Below the pieces are notes generated by a model, which was not told the DNA's origin, did no database searches, and saw only the letters and a list, made by a program, of their open reading frames with translations. DNA of 5,052 nucleotides from NCBI GenBank assembly GCA_037439945.1, contig JBBIVA010000170.1:1-5052 (forward strand), written 5' to 3'. The DNA comes from CALEUX01 sp037439945. Lineage in GTDB: Bacteria; Bacteroidota; Bacteroidia; Bacteroidales; Marinilabiliaceae. Position 1 is the first letter of the stretch; each line of letters begins with the position of its first letter. Made by a program: the position numbers and the translations under genes. Below, in pieces: positions 1 through 5,052 of the stretch.

Positions 1-100
1 GATAATCCCGATTTAGTGATTGTTTCAATTTCAAATCTTTGGAATTGATTACAAGTACTTTATCAATTAGGTTTTTTCAAATGCGTAATTTGGGTTCAAT
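1..100 (+). repeat. Left copy of a ~100-bp structured intergenic repeat
   Basis: This segment aligns without gaps to 4284-4383 in the same orientation, differing at 13 of 100 positions (16, 31, 37, 42, 49, 56, 65, 70, 72, 73, 80, 86, 97). Nine of the differences are transitions. The window begins inside the repeat, so its left part is probably missing. It contains a 22-base near-palindrome at 26-47, the 8-base palindrome AAGTACTT at 53-60, and a degraded second hairpin at 65-90. It lies beyond the stop of the PBP gene, between that gene and whatever lies to the left. Frames through it hit stops, and the differences are not concentrated at third codon positions of the longest open frame, so I read it as non-coding. 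Confidence 0.88.
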
Positions 101-164
101 ATTAATTTTAAGGATTTGTATTCAGTCACTTACAGCTAAATTGCAAAACCGGTTTTTTATATCT

Positions 165-187
165 AAAAAACTTTTCTGGCCAAAGTT
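165..187 (-). terminator. Weak candidate intrinsic terminator after the PBP gene
   Basis: Read on the minus strand, AACTTT (187-182) pairs with AAAGTT (174-169) across a seven-base loop GGCCAGA, followed by further T residues (168-165). It begins about 41 bases past the stop codon of the PBP gene, where the operon would be expected to end. The stem has only one G-C pair, so it would be weak; the position is its main support. Confidence 0.33.
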
Positions 188-227
188 AATGTCTAGCACA
201 ATAGTTAAGTAGCTGTTATTGATATCA

Positions 228-2588
228 TTAATCCTTTTTCTTTTTAAAAATCTCTTTCATTTTCTCGAGCAAATTCCTGTGTTTAGTATCAGGGTCATTT
301 TTGCTTTCTTCGCTTTTTTCAAGTTTAGGATGCTGTGTTTTTTCGCTTCCTTGCAATAATCTCTGGAAAAAATTAGGTTCCGAAATTATTTCTTCCGTAA
401 AATCAGGGCAATCAAGCATTGCAATTAAATCATCGGGCAGGGGGTAAAACATTTGACTTTTTATTTGCCTGTGTTTTGAAGAGTTTTCAGCTTGTTGCAT
501 AAATCGCCCAAAAATGGGGAGTGCCATATGTGCACCTTGCCCCAGGGATGTTGAACGGAAATGAATTGATGGATTTGCGCCACCTACCCAGGCTCCGGCA
601 ACTATATTTGGTGTAAACCCTATGAACCAGCCGTCTGCATTGTTTTGAGTGGTACCTGTTTTGCCTCCATAATCGCCTTTAAGCCCAAATCTTTCACGAA
701 GCCCTTTCCCCGTTCCCTTGTCTACCACTTCGCGAAGAATTTGTACCATCATCCTTGCAGTTTCTTCATTAAAGGCTGCATTACGGGGTTCAACGGGTTC
801 AGCTTTATAAAGTAATTTTCCCCTGGAATCTTCAATTTTCAAAAGAAAAACAGGCTCAACCGGAGTACCGTAATTTGCAAATGATGAATATGCTGTAACC
901 ATTTCTTTTAAGCTTATAACGGCCGTACCAAGCGCTATTGAAGGCACCTGGGGTAACGAAGATGAAATACCCATTTTGTGTGCCATTGAAATTACATCGC
1001 CAACTCCTGTCTTATTTATTACTTCGGCCGAAATAGTGTTTACCGAATGTATTAAGCCTCCTTTAATTGAATAGTATCCACTATGGTCCCCATCGGCATT
1101 TGTTGGCGACCAGTTATTGTACCTGGTGTATATCCGCCGCTCGTTTGAAATATATTCACAAGGGTCAAAACCTTCGTTTAACGCAGTTGCGAATAGTATT
1201 GGTTTAAACGTTGAGCCTACCTGTCGCTTTGCAGTTACGTGGTCGTATTTAAAATGGCGAAAACCTATACCTCCTTCCCAAACCAATACATGGCCGTTGG
1301 CAGGGTCCAAAGCCAGAAATCCGGCGTGCAAAAGACGTAATGTCTTTTTAACAGAGTCGGCCGGTGAAATTTTAACCCTTTTATCACCATTATATGAAAA
1401 CATGTTGATATTGACAGGTTTTTTTAACTCATCAATAATCTGTTTTTCGGTATATCCCTTTTTCTTTAAGTCGGTATATCTTGATGATTTTCTTAAAGCA
1501 CTGAAATAAATTTCCTGATTATCGTGCCATGGCTCGCGGTTGCCCCAGTGTTCATCAAAAGTTTTCTGAAGATAGCTCATGTGCCCGTGAAGGGCTTTTA
1601 CTGCATACGACTGCAGTGTTGCATCAAGCGTGGTGTATATTTTCAGGCCATCCGAATAAATATTATAACCACTGCCATATTGCTCTTTTAAAACAGCTTC
1701 AGCCTTTATCCTTACCTGTTCCAGAAAGTAAGGTGCCGGCCCCTGGTTATGGTCAATTCTTGAATAGGCTAACGCTATGGGCGATTTTTTAAATTTTTCT
1801 GCTTCACCCCGGGTTATAAAACCCTGGGACTGCATCCTGTCGAGAACAACATTACGCCTTTGCTCCGATAATTTGGGGTTAATTCTTGGATTATAAGCTG
1901 TATTTGCGGCCAGCATGCCGACAAGGGTTGCCGCCTCAGGATGTGTAAGGTTTGACGATGACTTCCCAAAAAACCTGTTTGCAGCAACTTCAATCCCAAA
2001 TATGTTCTCCCCGAAGGGAACTGTATTAAGGTACATTCCAAGAATTTCTTCCTTTGAATATGCCTTTTCAATACGTGCTGATATAAATATTTCTCTTGAT
2101 TTGTTTACCGGTAAGGTAAAGATTCCGTAATTTTTGCGCGGGTAAAGATTTTTTGCGAGCTGTTGACTTATGGTACTGCCACCTCCCTGTTTCCTGTTCC
2201 CTAAAATAACGGTTTTAACTACCACGCGGGCAAGGCTTACAAAATCAAGACCCTTATGGTCGAAAAACCTGCTGTCCTCCGTTGCCACCAGGGCATTTTT
2301 AACATTACGCGATATGGTTTTATTATCAATTGTAAGACGATTCTGGTAGTAATATTTACCAATCATCACCCCATCCGATGAGTAAACCACCGAAGCTGTT
2401 TGATGTTTAATTTTCCTTATTTCATCCACATCCGGAATTTTCCCAAACAAGCCAAGCCAAACCAACCCAAGAAATAAAAAAAGCAACAGGGTTAAAACCC
2501 CACCTGTTTTTAATAACCAGATAAAAATAATTTTCGATTTACTCTGGTTTTTATTACCCTTTTTTCGGTTTGGTTTTTTCAGGGGCAT
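228..2588 (-). CDS. mrcA: Bifunctional class A penicillin-binding protein (PBP1A-type transglycosylase/transpeptidase)
   Basis: This 786-residue membrane-anchored enzyme polymerises lipid II into glycan strands and cross-links their peptides on the outer face of the inner membrane. The N-terminus is a short Lys/Arg-rich cytoplasmic tail (1-19), followed by one transmembrane helix at about 20-48. The GT51 glycosyltransferase domain follows, with its first motif ATEDSRFFDHKG around 102-113 (catalytic Glu104), GGSTISQQLAKN at 136-147, and the third motif with Glu166 and Glu174 leading into EEILGMYLN. The penicillin-binding transpeptidase domain carries all three active-site motifs: GSTFKP with nucleophile Ser459 and Lys462, SVN at 515-517, and KTGTT at 643-647. 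A lysine- and glutamate-rich tail of about 40 residues ends the protein. All catalytic residues are present, so it should be active. It is the last gene of the probable operon, 36 bases after the SDR gene. The leader before the ATG is A/T-rich with no Shine-Dalgarno. The symbol follows PBP1A usage; ponA or pbp1A would also fit. Confidence 0.96.
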   Translation of the reverse strand: MPLKKPNRKKGNKNQSKSKIIFIWLLKTGGVLTLLLFLFLGLVWLGLFGKIPDVDEIRKIKHQTASVVYSSDGVMIGKYYYQNRLTIDNKTISRNVKNALVATEDSRFFDHKGLDFVSLARVVVKTVILGNRKQGGGSTISQQLAKNLYPRKNYGIFTLPVNKSREIFISARIEKAYSKEEILGMYLNTVPFGENIFGIEVAANRFFGKSSSNLTHPEAATLVGMLAANTAYNPRINPKLSEQRRNVVLDRMQSQGFITRGEAEKFKKSPIALAYSRIDHNQGPAPYFLEQVRIKAEAVLKEQYGSGYNIYSDGLKIYTTLDATLQSYAVKALHGHMSYLQKTFDEHWGNREPWHDNQEIYFSALRKSSRYTDLKKKGYTEKQIIDELKKPVNINMFSYNGDKRVKISPADSVKKTLRLLHAGFLALDPANGHVLVWEGGIGFRHFKYDHVTAKRQVGSTFKPILFATALNEGFDPCEYISNERRIYTRYNNWSPTNADGDHSGYYSIKGGLIHSVNTISAEVINKTGVGDVISMAHKMGISSSLPQVPSIALGTAVISLKEMVTAYSSFANYGTPVEPVFLLKIEDSRGKLLYKAEPVEPRNAAFNEETARMMVQILREVVDKGTGKGLRERFGLKGDYGGKTGTTQNNADGWFIGFTPNIVAGAWVGGANPSIHFRSTSLGQGAHMALPIFGRFMQQAENSSKHRQIKSQMFYPLPDDLIAMLDCPDFTEEIISEPNFFQRLLQGSEKTQHPKLEKSEESKNDPDTKHRNLLEKMKEIFKKKKD

Positions 2589-2624
2589 GTTTTTTTATTC
2601 TTAAGTAAGTAGATGTCTATTATG

Positions 2625-3635
2625 TTATTTATCAATGGTTTTGAACCAATTTACTGCATTTTCAACAGAATTACCAATGGGTATAAATTTATAATTAAAA
2701 CGATCGGTAAATTTTTTTGCCGAATAAGAAGAAACCGTATGTGCGGTCCGAGCTGTATCGCGTGTAATAGCAGGGGCCCGGCCTGAAAGGAAACACAGAA
2801 ACAGGTTAAGGCGCCATCCAAATTCGGTAATTAGCCTTGATACTTTAATGAAAGGGGGTTTTTTGTTCATTGAACTGGCAACCATTGTAAAAAATTCATA
2901 AAAATTCAGGTTCTCACTGTTTAGAATAAATCTCTCGTTAGAGGCATCGCTCTCCATTAAAAGTACAATTGCGGTGGCAACGTCCCTTACATCAACAAAC
3001 CCGGTTGCCCCATCTGTATAAAACGGCATTCCTTTTTTTACTGAATAAAAAAGTTTACCACTGCTGCGTTTCCAGTTAACCGGCCCAATTATTACCGAAG
3101 GGTTAACAATAACTGTTCTTATACCTTCTTTTGATGCCCTCCATACTTCCATTTCTGCCCTGAATTTGCTGTATGAGTAGGCCGACCGATAATCATCGGG
3201 CTGCCATTCAACCATTTCATCAATAATACCGCCGTCAATTTGCTTGCCTAATGATGCAATTGAACTAACATAACAAACTTTTTCAATATTGCAGGCAAGG
3301 CATGCATTCATTAAATTGGCTGTTCCTTCTGTGTTTGTTTCAAGCATCTTATCCGATTCCCCTGGATTAAAAGATACCATAGCGGCAACATGATATACTT
3401 CTTTCACCCCATCAAGAGCTGATTCAAGGGCAAAATAGTCTGAAAGGTCTGCCTCAACCCAATTAATCAGGTTATATAGTTTATCAGACTCTCCGTTATA
3501 AAAATTGAATATTCTTTTCACCTCACCCAGGTTGCTGTTTTGACGATAAATGGCCTTTACGGTTTTACCTTTTTGAGTTAGGTGATAAAGTAAGTGAGAA
3601 CCTACCAGACCTGTTCCTCCTGTAACTAAAATCAT
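2625..3635 (-). CDS. Extended SDR family NAD(P)-dependent epimerase/dehydratase or reductase
   Basis: This 336-residue cytosolic oxidoreductase belongs to the extended short-chain dehydrogenase family. The Rossmann nucleotide-binding motif TGGTGLVG lies at residues 5-12, right at the N-terminus, which supports the chosen start. The family's acidic-residue stretch VEADLSD (60-66) and the alanine-rich strand end VYHVAAMVSF (80-89) follow. The catalytic set is the serine pair of VSSIASLG (123-130) and the YxxxK motif Tyr153-Lys157. NPSVIIGP (178-185) and FVDVRDVATAI (213-223) are typical of the dihydroflavonol-reductase/3-beta-HSD-like branch. Arg31 after the second beta strand may favour NADP, but that is weak inference. 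The C-terminal third, which sets the substrate, has a hydrophobic patch (about 274-284) and gives no clear substrate. The gene lies 13 bases after the OsmC gene and 36 bases before the PBP gene on the same strand, so it is probably co-transcribed with both. Family assignment is secure; the reaction is unknown. Confidence 0.93.
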   Translation of the reverse strand: MILVTGGTGLVGSHLLYHLTQKGKTVKAIYRQNSNLGEVKRIFNFYNGESDKLYNLINWVEADLSDYFALESALDGVKEVYHVAAMVSFNPGESDKMLETNTEGTANLMNACLACNIEKVCYVSSIASLGKQIDGGIIDEMVEWQPDDYRSAYSYSKFRAEMEVWRASKEGIRTVIVNPSVIIGPVNWKRSSGKLFYSVKKGMPFYTDGATGFVDVRDVATAIVLLMESDASNERFILNSENLNFYEFFTMVASSMNKKPPFIKVSRLITEFGWRLNLFLCFLSGRAPAITRDTARTAHTVSSYSAKKFTDRFNYKFIPIGNSVENAVNWFKTIDK

Positions 3636-3648
3636 TTTATTTATGAAT

Positions 3649-4053
3649 TTACCAGTTTAACCTGACAGTTTGAATTAGATTGGAATGGACACTTAGTGGA
3701 ACGGGACTAATCCTGGTTACACTTTCAATTAAACTTTTATCTGCCGGGCTATAATTTCTTTCAGGAAAAAAAAACTCCATAACAACTTCACTTACCCTGC
3801 GCGGATCACTGGCCATTATTTTGGTTATTTCCAATTTCGTACCTGTTATATCAATATTATTATCCATTGCTTTTATGCCCATAATTGTTAAAATACAGGT
3901 ACCCAGCGAAGTTGCAAGTAAATCAGTTGGGGAGAAGGATTCCCCTTTGCCACGATTGTCTGTTGGCGCATCAGTTATAATTGTTGTGCCCGATTGCAGA
4001 TGAATACTTTCAGTACGCAGGTTGCCAAGATAGGTGGTTTTAATGGTTGTCAT
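3649..4053 (-). CDS. OsmC family protein (YhfA-like), single cysteine
   Basis: At 134 residues this is a full-length small OsmC/Ohr-superfamily protein. Members typically act as dimers in the cytosol and reduce hydroperoxides with a pair of cysteines. The family signature SFSPTDLLATSLGTCILTIM runs from Ser39 and contains the first (peroxidatic) position, Cys53. The preceding GTTIITDAPTDNRGKGE segment (22-38) and the MASDPRRVSEVVMEF strand (80-94) fit the YhfA-like subgroup. The second family cysteine normally sits in a CPV motif near the C-terminus; here that site reads Ser116-Pro-Val, and Cys53 is the only cysteine in the protein. Classical two-cysteine peroxidase chemistry is therefore doubtful. 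It is the first gene of the leftward operon and its start faces the 375-base divergent intergenic region. No Shine-Dalgarno precedes the ATG, and I could not find a clean Bacteroidota-type promoter for it. The family is confident; activity is open. Confidence 0.92.
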   Translation of the reverse strand: MTTIKTTYLGNLRTESIHLQSGTTIITDAPTDNRGKGESFSPTDLLATSLGTCILTIMGIKAMDNNIDITGTKLEITKIMASDPRRVSEVVMEFFFPERNYSPADKSLIESVTRISPVPLSVHSNLIQTVRLNW

Positions 4054-4201
4054 ATTCTTGAATTTTTAATAAATACCTGACCCATTTAATTTTCAATTTA
4101 TCCCTAATGTCTGTCAGAAAATGTTACTAAATTAGCACATTCATACAAATTACAGAGAATGGGTATAAAAATTTAACGAATTAAAAGGGGTTATATTAAT
4201 A

Positions 4202-4244
4202 ATTGATTCACGGAAAAGCCCGGTTAAACCAAAAATTAATCAAT
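4202..4244. repeat. Seven-base inverted repeat in the divergent intergenic region
   Basis: ATTGATT (4202-4208) and AATCAAT (4238-4244) are perfect reverse complements separated by 29 bases. The enclosed segment is more GC-rich than its surroundings and includes the palindrome GGTT-A-AACC (4222-4230). It could be a regulator site or an element edge; in AT-rich DNA a seven-base pair may also be chance. Confidence 0.3.
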
Positions 4245-4256
4245 AGGAGGCGAAGT

Positions 4257-4274
4257 ATGTGCCAAACTATCTGA
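4257..4274 (+). other. Five-codon open frame behind a strong Shine-Dalgarno
   Basis: AGGAGG at 4245-4250 stands six bases before an ATG that reads Met-Cys-Gln-Thr-Ile and then TGA. None of the four real genes in the window has such a ribosome-binding site. It could be a leader peptide, the remnant of a disrupted gene start, part of the neighbouring repeat element, or chance. I do not call it a gene. Confidence 0.15.
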
Positions 4275-4300
4275 TTTAATTGGGATAATCCCGATTTAAT
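4273..4300. repeat. GGGATAATCCC palindrome between two GATTTAAT direct repeats
   Basis: The perfect 11-base palindrome GGGAT-A-ATCCC (4282-4292) sits between two identical octamers GATTTAAT at 4273-4280 and 4293-4300, a 20-base period. It spans the left boundary at which the comparison with the left copy stops because the window begins there. It may be the true end of the repeat element or an operator-like site; the sequence does not decide. Confidence 0.45.
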
Positions 4301-4308
4301 GATTGTTT

Positions 4309-4330
4309 CAATTCCAAATTTTTGAAATTG
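4309..4330. repeat. 22-base near-palindrome inside the right repeat copy (hairpin I)
   Basis: The left arm CAATTCCAAA and right arm TTTGAAATTG pair at nine of ten positions around a two-base centre. The single mismatch is C against A at 4314 and 4325, which becomes a G-U wobble if the minus strand is transcribed. The matching site in the left copy (26-47) has T against G at the same pair. Confidence 0.6.
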
Positions 4331-4347
4331 ACTACAAGCACTTTATC

Positions 4348-4373
4348 GATTACGCATTTTCACATGCGCAATT
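4348..4373. repeat. Second hairpin inside the right repeat copy (hairpin II)
   Basis: The arms GATTACGCAT (4348-4357) and ATGCGCAATT (4364-4373) pair across a six-base loop at eight positions, plus one G-T wobble at the base and one A-C mismatch (4352 and 4369). The corresponding region of the left copy (65-90) keeps the outer five pairs but loses pairs in the middle, so this copy is the better-preserved one. Confidence 0.5.
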
Positions 4374-4404
4374 TGGGTTAAATTTATTGCTGATAAAAAA
4401 TTTG
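4372..4404 (+). promoter_or_regulatory. Candidate Bacteroidota-type promoter of ribE
   Basis: The Bacteroidota primary-sigma consensus is TTG, a spacer of about 19-21, then TAnnTTTG. Here TTTG at 4372-4375 is followed 21 bases later by AAAATTTG (4397-4404), which matches five of the six fixed -7 positions. A start of transcription near 4410 would leave a leader of about 20 bases before the ATG. The upstream box lies in the last bases of the repeat copy. AT-rich DNA gives such matches by chance, so this is tentative. Confidence 0.3.
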
Positions 4405-4428
4405 TACTAATTATTAAATGTAAAACTT

Positions 4429-5031
4429 ATGTTTTCAGGTATTGTTGAAGATGCAGCTACAGTAGTGGCTCTTGATAAGGAAAAAGGAAATCTTCATTTA
4501 ACATTAAAGTGTTCATTTACTAAAGAGTTAAAGGTTGACCAAAGTTTGGCTCATAATGGAGTTTGCCTTACAGTTGTAAAAGTTGATGGTGAAAATTACA
4601 CCGTTACAGCCATACAGGAAACCCTTGATAAATCAAACCTGGGGTTATTAATAGTTGGGGATAAGGTTAATCTTGAACGCTCAATGTTAATGAACGGTAG
4701 GCTTGATGGTCATATTGTACAGGGCCATGTTGACCAAACAGCCGAATGTATTGATTTAAAAGAGGCTGATGGAAGTTGGTTTTACACTTTTAAGTATAAA
4801 ATTGATAGCCAAAAAGCTTCCCAGGGTTATATAACGGTTGAAAAGGGGTCGGTTTGTGTAAATGGGGTTAGTTTAACTGTGGTAAATAGCCGTGACGACA
4901 GATTCTCTGTGGCTATTATTCCCTACACTTATGAGTTCACAAATTTTCATCAAATAGTACCTGGTTCGGTGGTAAATATTGAATTTGATATACTCGGAAA
5001 GTATATAAGCAGATTAATGAACAAACAGTAA
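4429..5031 (+). CDS. ribE: Riboflavin synthase, alpha chain
   Basis: This 200-residue protein catalyses the last step of riboflavin synthesis: dismutation of two 6,7-dimethyl-8-ribityllumazine molecules into riboflavin and a pyrimidine that is recycled. It has the expected internal duplication of two lumazine-binding barrels, about 1-88 and 97-187. The N-terminus MFSGIVE is the classic family start, which fixes the start codon. The duplicated motifs are easy to see: AHNGVCLTVV (41-50) against VNGVSLTVV (144-152), and VNLE (80-83) against VNIE (182-185). The segment GHIVQGHVDQ (94-103) opens the second barrel and includes the conserved histidines His95 and His100; Ser148 lies in the conserved GVSLTV. 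Length matches the family (about 200-215). The gene is transcribed divergently from the OsmC operon and no FMN riboswitch is visible in its leader. The symbol is ribE in Bacillus-style naming; E. coli calls the same enzyme ribC or ribE. Confidence 0.96.
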   Translation: MFSGIVEDAATVVALDKEKGNLHLTLKCSFTKELKVDQSLAHNGVCLTVVKVDGENYTVTAIQETLDKSNLGLLIVGDKVNLERSMLMNGRLDGHIVQGHVDQTAECIDLKEADGSWFYTFKYKIDSQKASQGYITVEKGSVCVNGVSLTVVNSRDDRFSVAIIPYTYEFTNFHQIVPGSVVNIEFDILGKYISRLMNKQ

Positions 5032-5052
5032 TCCACTATTAATAGGGTTATG

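Larger units (their letters stand above)
4284..4383 (+). repeat. Right copy of the ~100-bp structured intergenic repeat
   Basis: This is the second copy of the element at 1-100, 87 of 100 positions identical, same orientation. Identity falls away after about 4383; a weak shared ATTTGTA (114-120 and 4400-4406) a few bases further on may mean that homology continues to about 120 bases with an indel. To the left, the sequence GGGATAATCCC at 4282-4292 overlaps its edge, so the true element may begin upstream of 4284, where the left copy cannot be read. Palindromes are at 4309-4330 and 4348-4373. The copy ends 45 bases before the riboflavin synthase start codon. It could be a dispersed chromosomal repeat or a small non-autonomous mobile element; no transposase or target-site duplication is visible. 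Confidence 0.88.
4054..4428. other. Divergent intergenic region between the OsmC operon and ribE
   Basis: This 375-base region has no credible gene. The left part (4054-4200) is AT-rich and must hold the promoter of the leftward operon, but I find no clean TTG / TAnnTTTG pair on the minus strand; TAATTTG and TAAATTG words with a shortened spacer occur at 4146-4152 and 4094-4100. The middle holds an inverted repeat (4202-4244) and a strong AGGAGG followed by a five-codon reading frame. The right part is the structured repeat and the leader of ribE. There is no tRNA and no recognisable riboswitch. Confidence 0.8.

Noticed and set aside
145..156. Perfect 12-base palindrome AAAACCGGTTTT, and the adjacent T6A/TA6 pair at 153-170, as a terminator
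   Set aside because: The palindrome has no loop; folding with a four-base loop leaves only A-U pairs. The 153-170 stem is all A/T. Neither would be a credible terminator alone.
1117..2130. Open frames on both strands inside the PBP gene (1117-1509 +, 1529-1792 +, 1814-2071 -, 1915-2130 +)
   Set aside because: They overlap a full-length PBP1A with all catalytic motifs, have no recognisable domains and unusual composition, and are best explained as out-of-frame shadows.
3821..4003. 60-codon plus-strand open frame inside the OsmC gene
   Set aside because: It is antisense to a well-supported family protein, very short, and has no leader or domain of its own.
4257..4383. Repeat read as a broken protein gene (the frame gives a protein-like stretch NWDNPDLMIVSIPNF)
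   Set aside because: Stops occur in both copies in that frame and the copy differences favour first and second codon positions, the opposite of protein-level selection.
1..4383. The repeat-bracketed block as a composite transposon
   Set aside because: No transposase, integrase or target-site duplication is visible, the cargo looks like resident chromosomal genes, and the repeat copies are well diverged from each other.
4384..4428. FMN riboswitch controlling ribE
   Set aside because: The conserved RFN-element sequence blocks are absent, and the leader is short and A/T-rich.
5032..5052. Start of a further gene at the ATG of 5050-5052
   Set aside because: Only the start codon is visible, so no reading frame can be tested, although the 18-base gap after ribE would suit an operon.

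Overview
The window is an AT-rich stretch of ordinary chromosomal sequence that most resembles the Bacteroidota, probably class Bacteroidia. The protein sequences are of the type found in that group. None of the four genes has a Shine-Dalgarno sequence in front of its start; their leaders are A/T-rich, as is usual in that phylum. The lineage is inferred from these features and from protein character, not from a marker gene.

Layout: three genes run leftward (minus strand) as a probable operon. In transcription order they are an OsmC-family protein (4053-3649), an extended short-chain dehydrogenase/epimerase (3635-2625) and a bifunctional class A penicillin-binding protein of the PBP1A type (2588-228). 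The gaps are only 13 and 36 bases. Divergent from them, across a 375-base intergenic region, is the riboflavin synthase alpha-chain gene (4429-5031, plus strand). The last three bases of the window are an ATG that may open the next gene. The 1-227 segment beyond the PBP gene has no credible gene; it holds one repeat copy and a weak terminator-like hairpin.

The genes have separate jobs. The PBP polymerises and cross-links peptidoglycan at the cell surface. The SDR is a cytosolic NAD(P)-dependent enzyme of unknown substrate. The OsmC protein belongs to a peroxide/thiol-chemistry family but lacks the second family cysteine. Riboflavin synthase makes the last step of vitamin B2. No shared pathway is evident.

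The most notable non-coding feature is a roughly 100-bp repeat present twice in the same orientation, at 1-100 and 4284-4383, with 87 of 100 positions identical without gaps. It brackets the whole leftward operon. It is built of short palindromes and its differences do not follow a codon pattern, so it looks like a dispersed structured intergenic element and not a gene fragment. The right copy ends just before the riboflavin synthase gene and may contribute to its promoter. I see no defence system, CRISPR, tRNA, rRNA, transposase or other evident new multi-gene system here.
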